A DNA stretch of 64,000 nucleotides from CFX5 sp023384495 (lineage in GTDB: Bacteria; Chloroflexota; Anaerolineae; Caldilineales; Caldilineaceae), in NCBI GenBank assembly GCA_048499455.1, contig JASNZV010000001.1:992001-1056000 (forward strand), given 5' to 3'. How positions within the stretch are numbered: the stretch's first letter is position 1; every line of letters begins with the position of its first letter. Below, piece after piece: positions 33,493-42,185 of this stretch. A program made the translations under genes and the position numbers. The notes under the pieces are model-generated. The model worked only from the letters and a program-made list of their open reading frames with translations. It did no database searches and was not told where the DNA came from.

Positions 33493-33520
33493 TTGCACTT
33501 TCTGGATTCTCCTCTATAAT
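33493..33520 (+). promoter_or_regulatory. Sigma-70-type promoter of topA
   Basis: TTGCAC (33493-33498), 16 bases, then TATAAT (33515-33520). It lies 66 bases before the topA start codon and is among the best promoters in the window. Confidence 0.65.
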
Positions 33521-33586
33521 AGCGTCCGCTTTTGTTATGATTCTCGCTATGATTTTATCCCATACCCGATTCCCTGGAACGCCATT

Positions 33587-36286
33587 ATGCCAAAACTTGT
33601 AATCGTCGAATCGCCCACCAAGGCGCGCACCATACGTAATTTTTTACCGGACGGCTATCAGGTAGAAGCCAGTATGGGGCATGTGCGCGACCTGCCCGCC
33701 TCGGCTGCGGAAATTCCGTCCGCCCATAAGGGGGAGCCATGGGCCCGGCTCGGCGTCAATGTCGAGCAAGACTTCGACCCGCTCTATGTGATCCCCAGTA
33801 GCAAGAAGAAGGTCGTCACCGAACTCAAGTCCAAGCTCAAGAACGCCGATGAACTGATCCTCGCCACCGACGAAGACCGCGAAGGGGAGAGCATCGGTTG
33901 GCACCTGCACGAGGTGCTCAAGCCCAAGGTGCCGGTGCGCCGCATGGTCTTCCACGAGATCACCCGCGAGGCGATCCAGAAGGCGCTCGACGAGACGCGC
34001 GCCATTGACCAAAACCTGGTCCATGCCCAAGAGACGCGCCGCATCCTCGACCGCCTGGTGGGCTATACCGTGTCGCCCCTGCTCTGGAAGAAGATTGCGC
34101 CCCGCCTCTCGGCTGGCCGGGTGCAGAGCGTGGCCGTGCGGCTGTTGGTCATGCGCGAGCGCGAACGCCGCGCCTTTGTCGCCGGCGTCTACTGGGACCT
34201 CAAGGCCTATCTCAACAAGCGGCCCGACCAGCCCGACCATCGTTTCGAGGCGCAGCTACTTTCCGTGGGCGGCGTGCGCGTCGCCACCGGGCGCGACTTC
34301 GACGAAAATACGGGCAAGGTGGCCGAGGGCAAGACCGTGTTGCTGCTGGATCAGGCCGAGGCCGAGCAACTGCGCGGCCGGCTGCTCAAGGGTCTCTGGC
34401 GGGTCACCGAGCTGGAGGAGAAGGAGTCGCAGCGCGCGCCCTATGCGCCCTTTACCACCAGCACGCTCCAGCAAGAGGCCAATCGCAAGCTGGGCATGAG
34501 CGCCAAAGAGACCATGCGCGTGGCCCAATCGCTCTACGAGAACGGCTATATCACCTACATGCGCACCGATTCGGTCAACCTGAGCGAAGAGGCGATCCTG
34601 GCGGCGCGGCGGCGCGTGACCGAGCTCTATGGCGCGCAATTCCTCAGCCCCCAGCCCCGCCGCTACGCCACCAAGACCAAGAACGCACAGGAGGCGCACG
34701 AGGCGATCCGCCCTGCCGGCGACCAGATGCGCCCGGTGGATACGCTGCCCCTGGCCGGTGAGGAGCGGCGGCTCTATGACCTGATTTGGAAGCGCACCGT
34801 CGCCACGCAGATGGCCAACGCACGGCTCAAGTTCACCACCGCCACCATCGCCGTCGACGATGCGCTCTTCCGCGCCAGCGGGCGCACGGTGCTCTTCCCC
34901 GGCTTCTTCCGCGCCTATGTGGAAGGTTCTGACGACCCCGAAGCCGCGCTGGAAGACCAGAACGCGCCCCTGCCGCCGTTAAGCATCGACGAGGAGGTCG
35001 ATTGCCGAGACCTGGAGGCGCTCGGCCACGAAACCAAACCGCCGGCCCGCTACACCGAGGCCACGCTGGTCAAGGCGCTGGAAGCCGAGGGCATTGGCCG
35101 CCCCAGCACTTACGCCAGCATCATCGACACCATTCAACAGCGCGGTTACGTTTTCAAACAGCGCAAAGAGCTTGTGCCGACCTTCACCGCCTTCGCCGTC
35201 ACCCAACTGCTCGAAGGCCACTTCTACGACCTGGTGGATATGCACTTTACCGCCAACATGGAGCAGAAGCTCGATGATATTGCCAACGGTGAAGTCAACC
35301 ACCTGAACTATCTGCGCCAGTTCTATCTGGGTCAAGAGGGGCTGGAGGGGCAGGTCAAGACGCGTGACGCCGACATCGACCCGCGGCTGGCCAGCGCTGT
35401 CGAGCTGGACAATCTCGACGCCGAGGTGCGCATCGGCCAGTTTGGCCCCTTTGTTGCCAGAGAGGTCAACGGCGAGCGGCTGACCGCTGGGCTGCCCCCC
35501 GACCTCCCCCCCGCCGATGTAACCGACGAGATGGTAGCGCAACTGCTGAGCCAGAAACTGGACGGCCCGCAACTGTTGGGAATCGACCCCGAGACCGAGC
35601 AGCCGATCCTGTTGAAGAGTGGCCCCTATGGCCCCTATGTGCAGTTGGGCGAAGAAGGCAACGGTAAAAAGAAACCGAAACGGGCCAGCCTCCTCAAGGG
35701 CATGGACCCCGCCCAGGTCAATCTTGACCTGGCGCTGCGGCTGCTGAGTCTACCGCGTCTGTTGGGCGAACACCCGGAGACGGGCAAACCCGTGCAGGCC
35801 GGCGTTGGGCGCTTTGGGCCTTATATTGTCCATGACGGCGCGTACGTGAGCCTGAAAGCGCCGGACAACGTGCTGGAGGTCGATCTAGATCGGGCGTTGC
35901 AGGTGTTGGCGTCTGCTGGAGAGCGCAAAGGCCGGGGCGGCGGACGGGCGGCGCGCGCCAGCGCCAAAAATGTGCTCAAGGCGCTAGGCGAACACCCCGA
36001 CGGCGGCGCCATCCAGGTGCTGGATGGGCGCTATGGGCCCTATGTTAATTACAACGAGATCAACGTCACGCTGCCCAGAGAGGTCAAGCCCGACGAGGTG
36101 ACCCTGGAGCAGGCGCTGGCCTGGATCGCGGCCAAAGCCGGCAGCGCACCCGCGGTCAAGAAAACCAGAGCGAAGAAGAGCGGGGGCAAGAAAACGGGCG
36201 CAAAGGCGACTGGCGCAGCCAAATCCCCGGCCAAGAAGAAGTCAGCCAGCACCACACGCAAGAAATCAGCCACCGCCCCAAATTGA
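33587..36286 (+). CDS. topA: DNA topoisomerase I
   Basis: An 899-residue type IA topoisomerase that relaxes negative supercoils. The Toprim domain begins LVIVESPTKARTIRNFLPDG, with the acid cluster in LATDEDREGESIGWH. The catalytic tyrosine is Y324 in GYITYMRTDSVNLSE. After residue about 600 there are no Cys4 zinc fingers; instead there are topoisomerase C-terminal repeats (GPYGPYVQLG, GRFGPYIVHDG, GRYGPYVNYN), as in actinobacteria and Chloroflexota. The last 45 residues are a Lys/Ala-rich tail (KKTRAKKSGGKKTGAKATG), which in related enzymes binds DNA and aids processivity. It is monocistronic as far as can be seen. Confidence 0.97.
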   Translation: MPKLVIVESPTKARTIRNFLPDGYQVEASMGHVRDLPASAAEIPSAHKGEPWARLGVNVEQDFDPLYVIPSSKKKVVTELKSKLKNADELILATDEDREGESIGWHLHEVLKPKVPVRRMVFHEITREAIQKALDETRAIDQNLVHAQETRRILDRLVGYTVSPLLWKKIAPRLSAGRVQSVAVRLLVMRERERRAFVAGVYWDLKAYLNKRPDQPDHRFEAQLLSVGGVRVATGRDFDENTGKVAEGKTVLLLDQAEAEQLRGRLLKGLWRVTELEEKESQRAPYAPFTTSTLQQEANRKLGMSAKETMRVAQSLYENGYITYMRTDSVNLSEEAILAARRRVTELYGAQFLSPQPRRYATKTKNAQEAHEAIRPAGDQMRPVDTLPLAGEERRLYDLIWKRTVATQMANARLKFTTATIAVDDALFRASGRTVLFPGFFRAYVEGSDDPEAALEDQNAPLPPLSIDEEVDCRDLEALGHETKPPARYTEATLVKALEAEGIGRPSTYASIIDTIQQRGYVFKQRKELVPTFTAFAVTQLLEGHFYDLVDMHFTANMEQKLDDIANGEVNHLNYLRQFYLGQEGLEGQVKTRDADIDPRLASAVELDNLDAEVRIGQFGPFVAREVNGERLTAGLPPDLPPADVTDEMVAQLLSQKLDGPQLLGIDPETEQPILLKSGPYGPYVQLGEEGNGKKKPKRASLLKGMDPAQVNLDLALRLLSLPRLLGEHPETGKPVQAGVGRFGPYIVHDGAYVSLKAPDNVLEVDLDRALQVLASAGERKGRGGGRAARASAKNVLKALGEHPDGGAIQVLDGRYGPYVNYNEINVTLPREVKPDEVTLEQALAWIAAKAGSAPAVKKTRAKKSGGKKTGAKATGAAKSPAKKKSASTTRKKSATAPN

Positions 36287-36424
36287 ACACCGAGCTGAAA
36301 CGCATCACTCCTTGATGAGCCGCGCTGCTCTGCAACAGGAATTAGCCCTACCTCGGTGACTGTCTACTGTACAATCTGATCCGTCCTGCCAATTGCGGTC
36401 GCGCTGCATTGAACCGCGGTCGTG

Positions 36425-36449
36425 CCGTGGCGCGCGTTGCACGCCACGG
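36425..36449 (+). terminator. Hairpin between topA and the LuxR-type gene
   Basis: CCGTGGCG (36425-36432) pairs with CGCCACGG (36442-36449), an 8-bp GC-rich stem. There is no T-run, so it is only a possible terminator of topA. Confidence 0.35.
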
Positions 36450-36542
36450 TCTACTCTGGTGCAATCTCACCTGCGAACGTTTCCTTAGCCGGCAACGTTG
36501 AATCAACACTCGCTCGACTCTCGCCACCTGTGGAGAATTGGT

Positions 36543-37172
36543 ATGATTCGTGTTCCGCTGGCCGACCCGCGACCGCTGGTGTGGGCTGGTCTACACGCCC
36601 TACTGTCAACCACAACCGACCTAGCCATCCTTGCAGACACCTGTACAGAAGATACGCTGCCGCGGCTCTGCGCACAATTGACGCCAGAGCTTTTGTTGCT
36701 CTCTCTGCTGTATGTGCCGGGGGAGGCTGCCCGCTGGCTGGCTGACCTGCACGAGTGTTGCCCGCAGACTCGCACAATATTGCTGGTCGAGGAGGGAAGC
36801 CAAGCAATGGTGGATATCAAGACCTTCTTGACGACGGGCCATGTCCACGGCCTGATTTCCCTCACCGAGCCCGCCGATGCCTGGCCCACTGCGCTGCGAA
36901 CGGTGGCGCGCGGCGGCGCCTGGATAAGCGAACCGCTGCTCAACTGGCTGCTGCGCCAGACGCGCATCCCCGACCCGGCGCAGCCCGCCCTCACGGGGCG
37001 CGAACAGAGGGTGTTGCGCCTGGCCGCACTGGGTTGGGCCAACAAGAAGATTGCCAGCCACCTGGGGATCGCTGAACGCACGGTCGAATTTCATCTGAGC
37101 AATACCCGCCAGAAGTTAAAGTTTGCAACGCGCCTGGAGGCGATCCTCTGGTTCAAGGAACATGGGTTCTAA
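36543..37172 (+). CDS. LuxR/NarL-type regulator with degenerate receiver domain
   Basis: A 209-residue regulator. The C-terminal HTH is standard: LTGREQRVLRLAALGWANKK and IASHLGIAERTVEFHLSNTR. The N-terminal 120 residues follow the receiver fold, but the phospho-acceptor Asp is Ser54 (PELLLLSLLYVPG) and the acidic pocket reads LADPRP instead of the usual ADD. It therefore probably works without phosphorylation. GGAG lies about eight bases before the ATG at 36543. No sensor kinase is next to it. Its target may be the adjacent exported-protein genes, but nothing in the sequence proves this. Confidence 0.87.
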   Translation: MIRVPLADPRPLVWAGLHALLSTTTDLAILADTCTEDTLPRLCAQLTPELLLLSLLYVPGEAARWLADLHECCPQTRTILLVEEGSQAMVDIKTFLTTGHVHGLISLTEPADAWPTALRTVARGGAWISEPLLNWLLRQTRIPDPAQPALTGREQRVLRLAALGWANKKIASHLGIAERTVEFHLSNTRQKLKFATRLEAILWFKEHGF

Positions 37173-37215
37173 CTGGACGTTGAGCCAGACGGTGAATAGC
37201 GGTAACCTGCAACTC

Positions 37216-37280
37216 GCATTCCGGGAAAGGGCTACAGCCCTCACCCGTCGAGCAACCTCGCCAGCCCTTTCCCGGAATGC
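37216..37280. terminator. Perfect 18-bp inverted repeat after the LuxR-type gene
   Basis: GCATTCCGGGAAAGGGCT (37216-37233) and its exact complement (37263-37280) flank a 29-base loop. It could terminate the regulator transcript or be a palindromic dispersed repeat. Confidence 0.65.
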
Positions 37281-37339
37281 TGGTGGCCGCACATTAACGA
37301 TTCGTAAGGTGAAGTCGCAAAACCTATGGGTTTCCACAG

Positions 37340-37368
37340 TAGACAGAGCGAGTGAGGCGGCGTAGAAT
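37340..37368 (+). promoter_or_regulatory. Sigma-70-type promoter of the exported-propeller gene
   Basis: TAGACA (37340-37345), a 17-base spacer and TAGAAT (37363-37368) each match consensus at 5 of 6. The expected start of transcription is about 43 bases before the ATG at 37418. Confidence 0.6.
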
Positions 37369-37456
37369 GGACGCTGCTTTGTCCAGTTTCCATTCCACAT
37401 CAAACCAGGAGCCTTTCATGAAGCTTCGTACACCCGGGTCCTCAACGCACAGTATC

Positions 37457-37465
37457 GGGGGGGGG
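37457..37465 (+). other. G9 homopolymer that breaks the frame of the propeller gene
   Basis: An ATG at 37418 with AGGAG six bases upstream opens a frame (MKLRTPGSSTHSIGGG) that stops at the TAA directly after nine G. With ten, or seven, G the frame would join the long propeller ORF through GVTRAIQAAMTPDK. It is either a slipped-strand on/off tract or a sequencing/assembly error. Confidence 0.7.
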
Positions 37466-37488
37466 TAACACGCGCCATCCAGGCGGCG

Positions 37489-38799
37489 ATGACTCCCGAT
37501 AAGGCCAACCGTTTGCAAGTCGGCCTGTTTGTTCTTCTGTTCTCTGTCGTTGCCGCGCTGACCATAGCGCTGGCGCAACGCACGGGGTCGGTTGCCATCG
37601 CTCAGGAAGAGACCACAATTACCAGAGCGACTACTGATTTGCCCCCAGTGCCCGCAGGCGATCTTCTTTTGTTTGCCTCTGTCGATCCTCCTGCCTTGCT
37701 GGCCGCCCCAGCGTCGTCCATTGAAAGGGGCGCCCTCATTCCCCCTGATCAAATTCAACAATTGATCCAGTGGGGGGATCCAGTCGAAGAGCATGCCCCA
37801 GCGGCAGCGGGAACAGAGACAGAACAGGACGGCTCTGTCACCTCGCCAGAAGAGGTGAAGGGTGGTCATGATGGTTTGACGATGCCAGGTTCGCTCTTTT
37901 CCTCGCCTGATGGCCGCTTTGCGGCTGTCCAACTCTATCCTGGGCCGATGGCGGTTGTGCTGCTCGTGGACCTGGCGGACCGCAACAAGCCCGTTCTGAG
38001 CCGTCTGACTCCAGAAGGGTTTGGCCACTTTCTGAGTTGGCATCCAGACAGCCACCATGCGCTCTATGTTGCCCACGACCTCATGGTCAGTGACCCAGGC
38101 TTGTGGGTCGTCGATGTTGTGGAAGGAACCCACCAACGCATCGAAACCCCGGGGCTGGTGGCGCCAGAAGGATTGACTGCCGCCCCCTTTTCGCCTGATG
38201 GCGCCACCGTGGTCTATGCAACACACGGAGGGATGGGCACAGGCAGTGAATTATGGACTGTTACAGAGGGCGGCGAGCCACGCAAACTTTGGAGCGACAA
38301 GGTCACCGTGGTCGGCAGCCTGAGTTACTCACCTGACGGCAAGTATATTGCTTTCAACAACTTGCTTGATTCGCCTGTCCCCTTTGCCAAATCAGGCTTG
38401 TGGGTGATCGAGACCGAAAGCGAGCAAACCTCCTTTTTGACAGTAATGGACGGCGGTCATGGGCAGCAACCTCTCTGGAGCCGCGACAGTGCTGAACTCT
38501 ATTTTGTACGGCGCGACAATCTTGACGACACGACGGCTGATTACGAAACAGAGGCCTTGGTGAGCAGCATTCGCGCCTTCCGGCTTGAGGAACGCGAGGA
38601 GAGGGAGCTCGCATCCTCAGATGGGGCGCGTCAGATCGACCTATCGCTGACCCCCGCAGGAGAGCTTGTCTTCGCCTCTAATCGGGGTGGCGCCGCCGAA
38701 CTCTGGGTGGTGAGCCCGGACGGAAACCTGCGGCAGCTTACCATTGACGGGAACGCCAAGCGCCACCCCCTGTTCATCTCAGCATCGACTCAACAATAA
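37489..38799 (+). CDS. Exported TolB-like beta-propeller protein, 5' end disturbed by a G tract
   Basis: The 436-residue frame has an uncleaved or signal-type hydrophobic segment (LQVGLFVLLFSVVAALTIAL) followed by an acidic linker and propeller blades with the TolB/WD40-like pattern, such as SLFSSPDGRFAAVQL, PFSPDGATVVYATHGG, SLSYSPDGKYIAFNN and LVFASNRGGAAELWVVSPDG. It is probably surface-exposed or periplasmic. The best ribosome-binding site belongs to an ATG at 37418, out of frame because of the G9 run; the ATG at 37489 has only a weak AGGCGG. The M23-type gene follows 22 bases downstream with its own strong site. Function unknown. Confidence 0.8.
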   Translation: MTPDKANRLQVGLFVLLFSVVAALTIALAQRTGSVAIAQEETTITRATTDLPPVPAGDLLLFASVDPPALLAAPASSIERGALIPPDQIQQLIQWGDPVEEHAPAAAGTETEQDGSVTSPEEVKGGHDGLTMPGSLFSSPDGRFAAVQLYPGPMAVVLLVDLADRNKPVLSRLTPEGFGHFLSWHPDSHHALYVAHDLMVSDPGLWVVDVVEGTHQRIETPGLVAPEGLTAAPFSPDGATVVYATHGGMGTGSELWTVTEGGEPRKLWSDKVTVVGSLSYSPDGKYIAFNNLLDSPVPFAKSGLWVIETESEQTSFLTVMDGGHGQQPLWSRDSAELYFVRRDNLDDTTADYETEALVSSIRAFRLEEREERELASSDGARQIDLSLTPAGELVFASNRGGAAELWVVSPDGNLRQLTIDGNAKRHPLFISASTQQ

Positions 38800-38821
38800 T
38801 CGTGGTAAAAGGAGAACACCC

Positions 38822-40051
38822 ATGTTCAGTAAGCTCAAATCGATCAACATCACCCTGCTGTTGATCTTGATAGTACAAGTATGGTGGCTTGTCGCCGAGA
38901 CGCCGGTGCAGGCGCAGACCACTCCATTCTTGAAGCGCCCGTACTATGGGGGAGGGGATTCTGGATTGACAGTGAGCGCTATGTTTGATCACTGGTGTCC
39001 AGATTACGCTGACCGTCCTCAGGGGCCTATCCCAGGTAGTTGTACCGCTGACCCATATACGATTAACGGTATCACGAGCAACGGAAACTTTCGCTTTTTG
39101 AAATGGGATGGGCAGACTCCGCCTATTGTTTGCCCGTCATCTAACTGTTATTCTGGTCATAGCGGTGTCGATTTTAACATGGCCTACCAGCCTGTTGTGG
39201 CTGCTGCTGCCGGCCAAGTTGTCTATGCCGGCTGGCAGTTTCCAGACCATGAATCAAGCCTTGGGTTGATGATGACCCTCGATCATAACAACAACCACCG
39301 TACGAGTTATGGGCATTTGAGTATGGTGCGTTACATGGTGGGAAGAAATATCACCGGCAACTGGCAGATCGGCACGAGCGGCGCCACAGGCAATAGTACC
39401 GGTCCTCACCTGCATTTTGAGGTTGAGTTCAAGATTGGCAACAACTGGTATGTAAAGGACCCGTACGGCGCACCATCAGTCGATCCCTGGCACAACTTTT
39501 CGACTGTCGTCAGTGAATGGTTGTGGATCAACCCCCCTTCAGCGCGGATAAATCAGCCGCCGACCTACTACGGTGACTATACGCTGGATAATGACGATAA
39601 CAGCAACTTCACAATTGCCTGCAATGCCGGCTTTGGCGCCGCCAATTGCCCCTACTGGTGGTATGTCAACAATAATGGTTACGGAAGTGACCTGCGCTAC
39701 ACCCTTGCCAACGGCGTCACGATCGACTACTGGGCCAGATGGTTCAGCCCCAATTTGCCCAGCACCGGTCAGTACGAAGTCGAAGTCTATTTGACCACAA
39801 ATTCAAACCCAGGCAACCGTACGCACGCCGCCCGGTATGAGATTTATCATCAAAGCGGTAGCGAAGTAGTGGTGGTCGACCAGCACGCCATCTCTAGTAA
39901 TACCTGGGTAAGTTTGGGCCGCTACAACTTTACCTCTGGAACGAACGGTTATGTGCTCGTCAGCGATGCTGCATATATCTCCAATAATCACACTGATCCC
40001 ACAAACAGGGCAGTGGTTGCAGATGCTGTACGTTGGCGCAAGACCCACTAA
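38822..40051 (+). CDS. Secreted M23-type peptidase with golvesin-like C-terminal domain
   Basis: A 409-residue protein with a signal peptide (INITLLLILIVQVWWLVAET, cleavage near VQAQT). Residues 60-230 are a peptidoglycan-hydrolase M23 domain: the zinc residues are in GHSGVDFN (about 112), SYGHLS and GPHLHFEVE (about 196). From about 270 the golvesin-type domain follows (STGQYEVEVYLTTNSNPGNR, WVSLGRYNFTSGTNGYVLVS, ADAVRWRKTH), a beta-sandwich often found on surface enzymes. It would cut peptide cross-links in the wall or another glycine-rich polymer. AAAAGGAG precedes the ATG. It is likely coexpressed with the propeller gene upstream. Confidence 0.88.
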   Translation: MFSKLKSINITLLLILIVQVWWLVAETPVQAQTTPFLKRPYYGGGDSGLTVSAMFDHWCPDYADRPQGPIPGSCTADPYTINGITSNGNFRFLKWDGQTPPIVCPSSNCYSGHSGVDFNMAYQPVVAAAAGQVVYAGWQFPDHESSLGLMMTLDHNNNHRTSYGHLSMVRYMVGRNITGNWQIGTSGATGNSTGPHLHFEVEFKIGNNWYVKDPYGAPSVDPWHNFSTVVSEWLWINPPSARINQPPTYYGDYTLDNDDNSNFTIACNAGFGAANCPYWWYVNNNGYGSDLRYTLANGVTIDYWARWFSPNLPSTGQYEVEVYLTTNSNPGNRTHAARYEIYHQSGSEVVVVDQHAISSNTWVSLGRYNFTSGTNGYVLVSDAAYISNNHTDPTNRAVVADAVRWRKTH

Positions 40052-40090
40052 ATTATCCCGACTCTGGCTAAACGCCTGAGAGATGGTTTC

Positions 40091-40124
40091 GACCTCCCCG
40101 GAAGCTTCGAGCTTCCGGGAGGTC
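40091..40124 (+). terminator. GC-rich hairpin after the M23-type gene
   Basis: GACCTCCCCGGAAGC and GCTTCCGGGAGGTC are complementary apart from one bulged C, with a TTCGA loop. It lies 40 bases after the stop codon. There is no long T-run. Confidence 0.6.
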
Positions 40125-40138
40125 AAATCAGCAGTACA

Positions 40139-40166
40139 TTGCACGCTCTCGTCCTGGCCGTATCAC
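40139..40166 (+). promoter_or_regulatory. Possible promoter of the lipoprotein gene
   Basis: TTGCAC (40139-40144), 16 bases, TATCAC (40161-40166). The -10 box is weak (4 of 6), so this is tentative. Confidence 0.35.
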
Positions 40167-40247
40167 TCGTTGACGGGAAAATAGTGACCTGACGCACGTA
40201 TGGAAGTAAGCACCACAGTACCTTCACCTCTTGAGGTAGAGAAAAGT

Positions 40248-41996
40248 ATGAAACGCATCAGCAAATGGGTTTGTAATCGTCTTATCACCCTGCTCGCTAT
40301 TTTCGTAGTGGCCACCGCCTGTGGTGCTGCGCCCACGCCAACACAGGCGCCCGCTCAATCTCTGTCAGGTTCAGACCCAACGAACACGCCGGCATTCGTT
40401 GCGACTCAGCCCGACAGAACCCCAACTATTTCACCCTCTCCATTGGCTTTACCCCTTCAAACGTCCCCTATTCAAACAACTACGCCAATCGTCGTATCGC
40501 CGCCGGCATGGCCAACAACTGTTCCTACTTTGTACCCTGGCGCACTCATCTGCACACCAGGTGATTCGTTCTTTGCGTGCGAGGACCGATTGCTGGGAAT
40601 TTACTTTGAGCACCCCAAAGCCTGGGGAGCACCGTCAGTGGAATTCGCTGAATCCCCTGGCTTTTACAGCTATGTCTACAACTATTATTTCGAGAATTTC
40701 GGGCAATTCTATGCCCAGGCCGGTGGTAGAGGGCGCTATATTTCGGCGACTGGGCGGGGCAGGATGCTGACCGATTTTAATGGCTACGGTGTCAATTTTG
40801 CTAACGATACCTGTCTGACCTACAGCGCAGAAGTGTGTAAAGAGATTCAGCCGGGGGTATTGTATATGGAACAGCGTCCAAATGCTGCCACAGTCTGTCA
40901 CTGGTTCGAAAATTACGCTGTTACCGGGGTAAGCACTTTGGCGTTTGTTGGCGTCAACTTGCCGGAGCATGAGCAGATCACCGGATTCATTTTTGCGGCC
41001 CCAATTCTCCCAGAGGCTGTACAGTCCAATCTGCTCAGCCTGCTAGATTCGGATGGGACGATGAGTGGCTGTCAAGACCCGGATAAAATCGCCCGTTTTG
41101 ATGCTGAGGTCGAAGCGTTTTATACATCTCTTCACAATCAGACAGCAGACCCTGTTCTGATGACGCAGTATCAGCAGATGTTGCACCTGGCCCACTCCAT
41201 TCTTCCCGATGTCATCCCAACCCTGCCGCCATCACCATCGACGAGTCCCCTTCAGACACCAGCACCTCAAGACTCTGGCTGGCAAACGTTCAGCCATCAT
41301 AATGCGGTGTCACTAGAATACCCCACTGGTTGGGATGTTGTTCGCGATGGCACTCCCGAAGACTGGGACGAATTCTTTCTAATGATTCGCCCTAAAGATG
41401 GTTTTCATGTCCAAGTCATTGTTACTGCAAGAATGGTTCCAAAAATAGAAGAACCTACCCTTTACCATTACGCTGGCGAAGTGATTGAGACCCGGCAAAT
41501 GGGGCCGTATCAGACGGTTTGGGACAAACAGATCACGAGCCGGAATCATCTCGACTGGCATCTCACCATCCGTGGTTTTTCGCCGTTTACTGGGAGGTAC
41601 GACGGACTTGCGTACATTGCGCAAGCAGGCGGTCTCACGGGAGGGACGATTGAGGCGGTTCACTACGACCCAACTCGCGAACTTGCCATTCTGATCTCGA
41701 AAGATCTCGACCGCGATATGCTGATTGCCCTGCACGAAGCCGGCCCCGATGCAGTCTATCCGGCAATGGTAGCTGTGTTTGAGGAAATCCTGCAAAGTGT
41801 AGCGATAGTCGACCAGACTGCGCAGCTCACTGTGCCGGATGCCTACACCGGCGCCTATCACTATCGGATCACCTACCCGACCGCAGCATGGCGTGTAGAG
41901 GTGGTCGGGGAATTGGAGGGGTATGCCCTCCCCCCGACTCCAACATCGCGCAATCGACGGCTGCCTCCTGCCCTTGCGCGACGATCCACGTGGTAG
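40248..41996 (+). CDS. Putative lipoprotein of unknown function
   Basis: A 582-residue protein with a lipoprotein signal peptide (LITLLAIFVVATAC) and a long Thr/Pro/Gln-rich linker after the lipidated Cys. Two globular parts follow: about residues 90-310, with four cysteines (CTPGDSFFACEDR, CLTYSAEVC), and about 340-560, with a PsbP-like or DUF-type beta pattern (HHNAVSLEYPTGWDVVRDGT, DGFHVQVIVTARMV). No catalytic motif is recognised. GAGGTAGAG lies near the inner ATG at 40248, which gives the best signal peptide. It is the third exported protein in a row and has its own possible promoter. Confidence 0.7.
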   Translation: MKRISKWVCNRLITLLAIFVVATACGAAPTPTQAPAQSLSGSDPTNTPAFVATQPDRTPTISPSPLALPLQTSPIQTTTPIVVSPPAWPTTVPTLYPGALICTPGDSFFACEDRLLGIYFEHPKAWGAPSVEFAESPGFYSYVYNYYFENFGQFYAQAGGRGRYISATGRGRMLTDFNGYGVNFANDTCLTYSAEVCKEIQPGVLYMEQRPNAATVCHWFENYAVTGVSTLAFVGVNLPEHEQITGFIFAAPILPEAVQSNLLSLLDSDGTMSGCQDPDKIARFDAEVEAFYTSLHNQTADPVLMTQYQQMLHLAHSILPDVIPTLPPSPSTSPLQTPAPQDSGWQTFSHHNAVSLEYPTGWDVVRDGTPEDWDEFFLMIRPKDGFHVQVIVTARMVPKIEEPTLYHYAGEVIETRQMGPYQTVWDKQITSRNHLDWHLTIRGFSPFTGRYDGLAYIAQAGGLTGGTIEAVHYDPTRELAILISKDLDRDMLIALHEAGPDAVYPAMVAVFEEILQSVAIVDQTAQLTVPDAYTGAYHYRITYPTAAWRVEVVGELEGYALPPTPTSRNRRLPPALARRSTW

Positions 41997-42105
41997 AGCG
42001 CCTGATGAACCTTTCCGCAGTCGCGGCATCGAATAGGCTCCCGCACCGGTGTTGAACGGGAATGGTCCGGCAGACTATATCACCACAAACCCAGCCGCTG
42101 GCATG

Positions 42106-42138
42106 AAGGGTACACAGCGCCATACGCTGTGTACCCTT
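42106..42138. terminator. 14-bp perfect hairpin between convergent genes, TACACAGCG family
   Basis: AAGGGTACACAGCG (42106-42119) pairs fully with CGCTGTGTACCCTT (42125-42138) around CCATA. It belongs to the same family as the hairpins at 28291-28354. Position between convergent genes suggests it works as a bidirectional terminator here. Confidence 0.75.
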
Positions 42139-42185
42139 CTGGATCATCGGTTTGAATTATAGCCCACGCAGCTCGGTTTGTCGAT

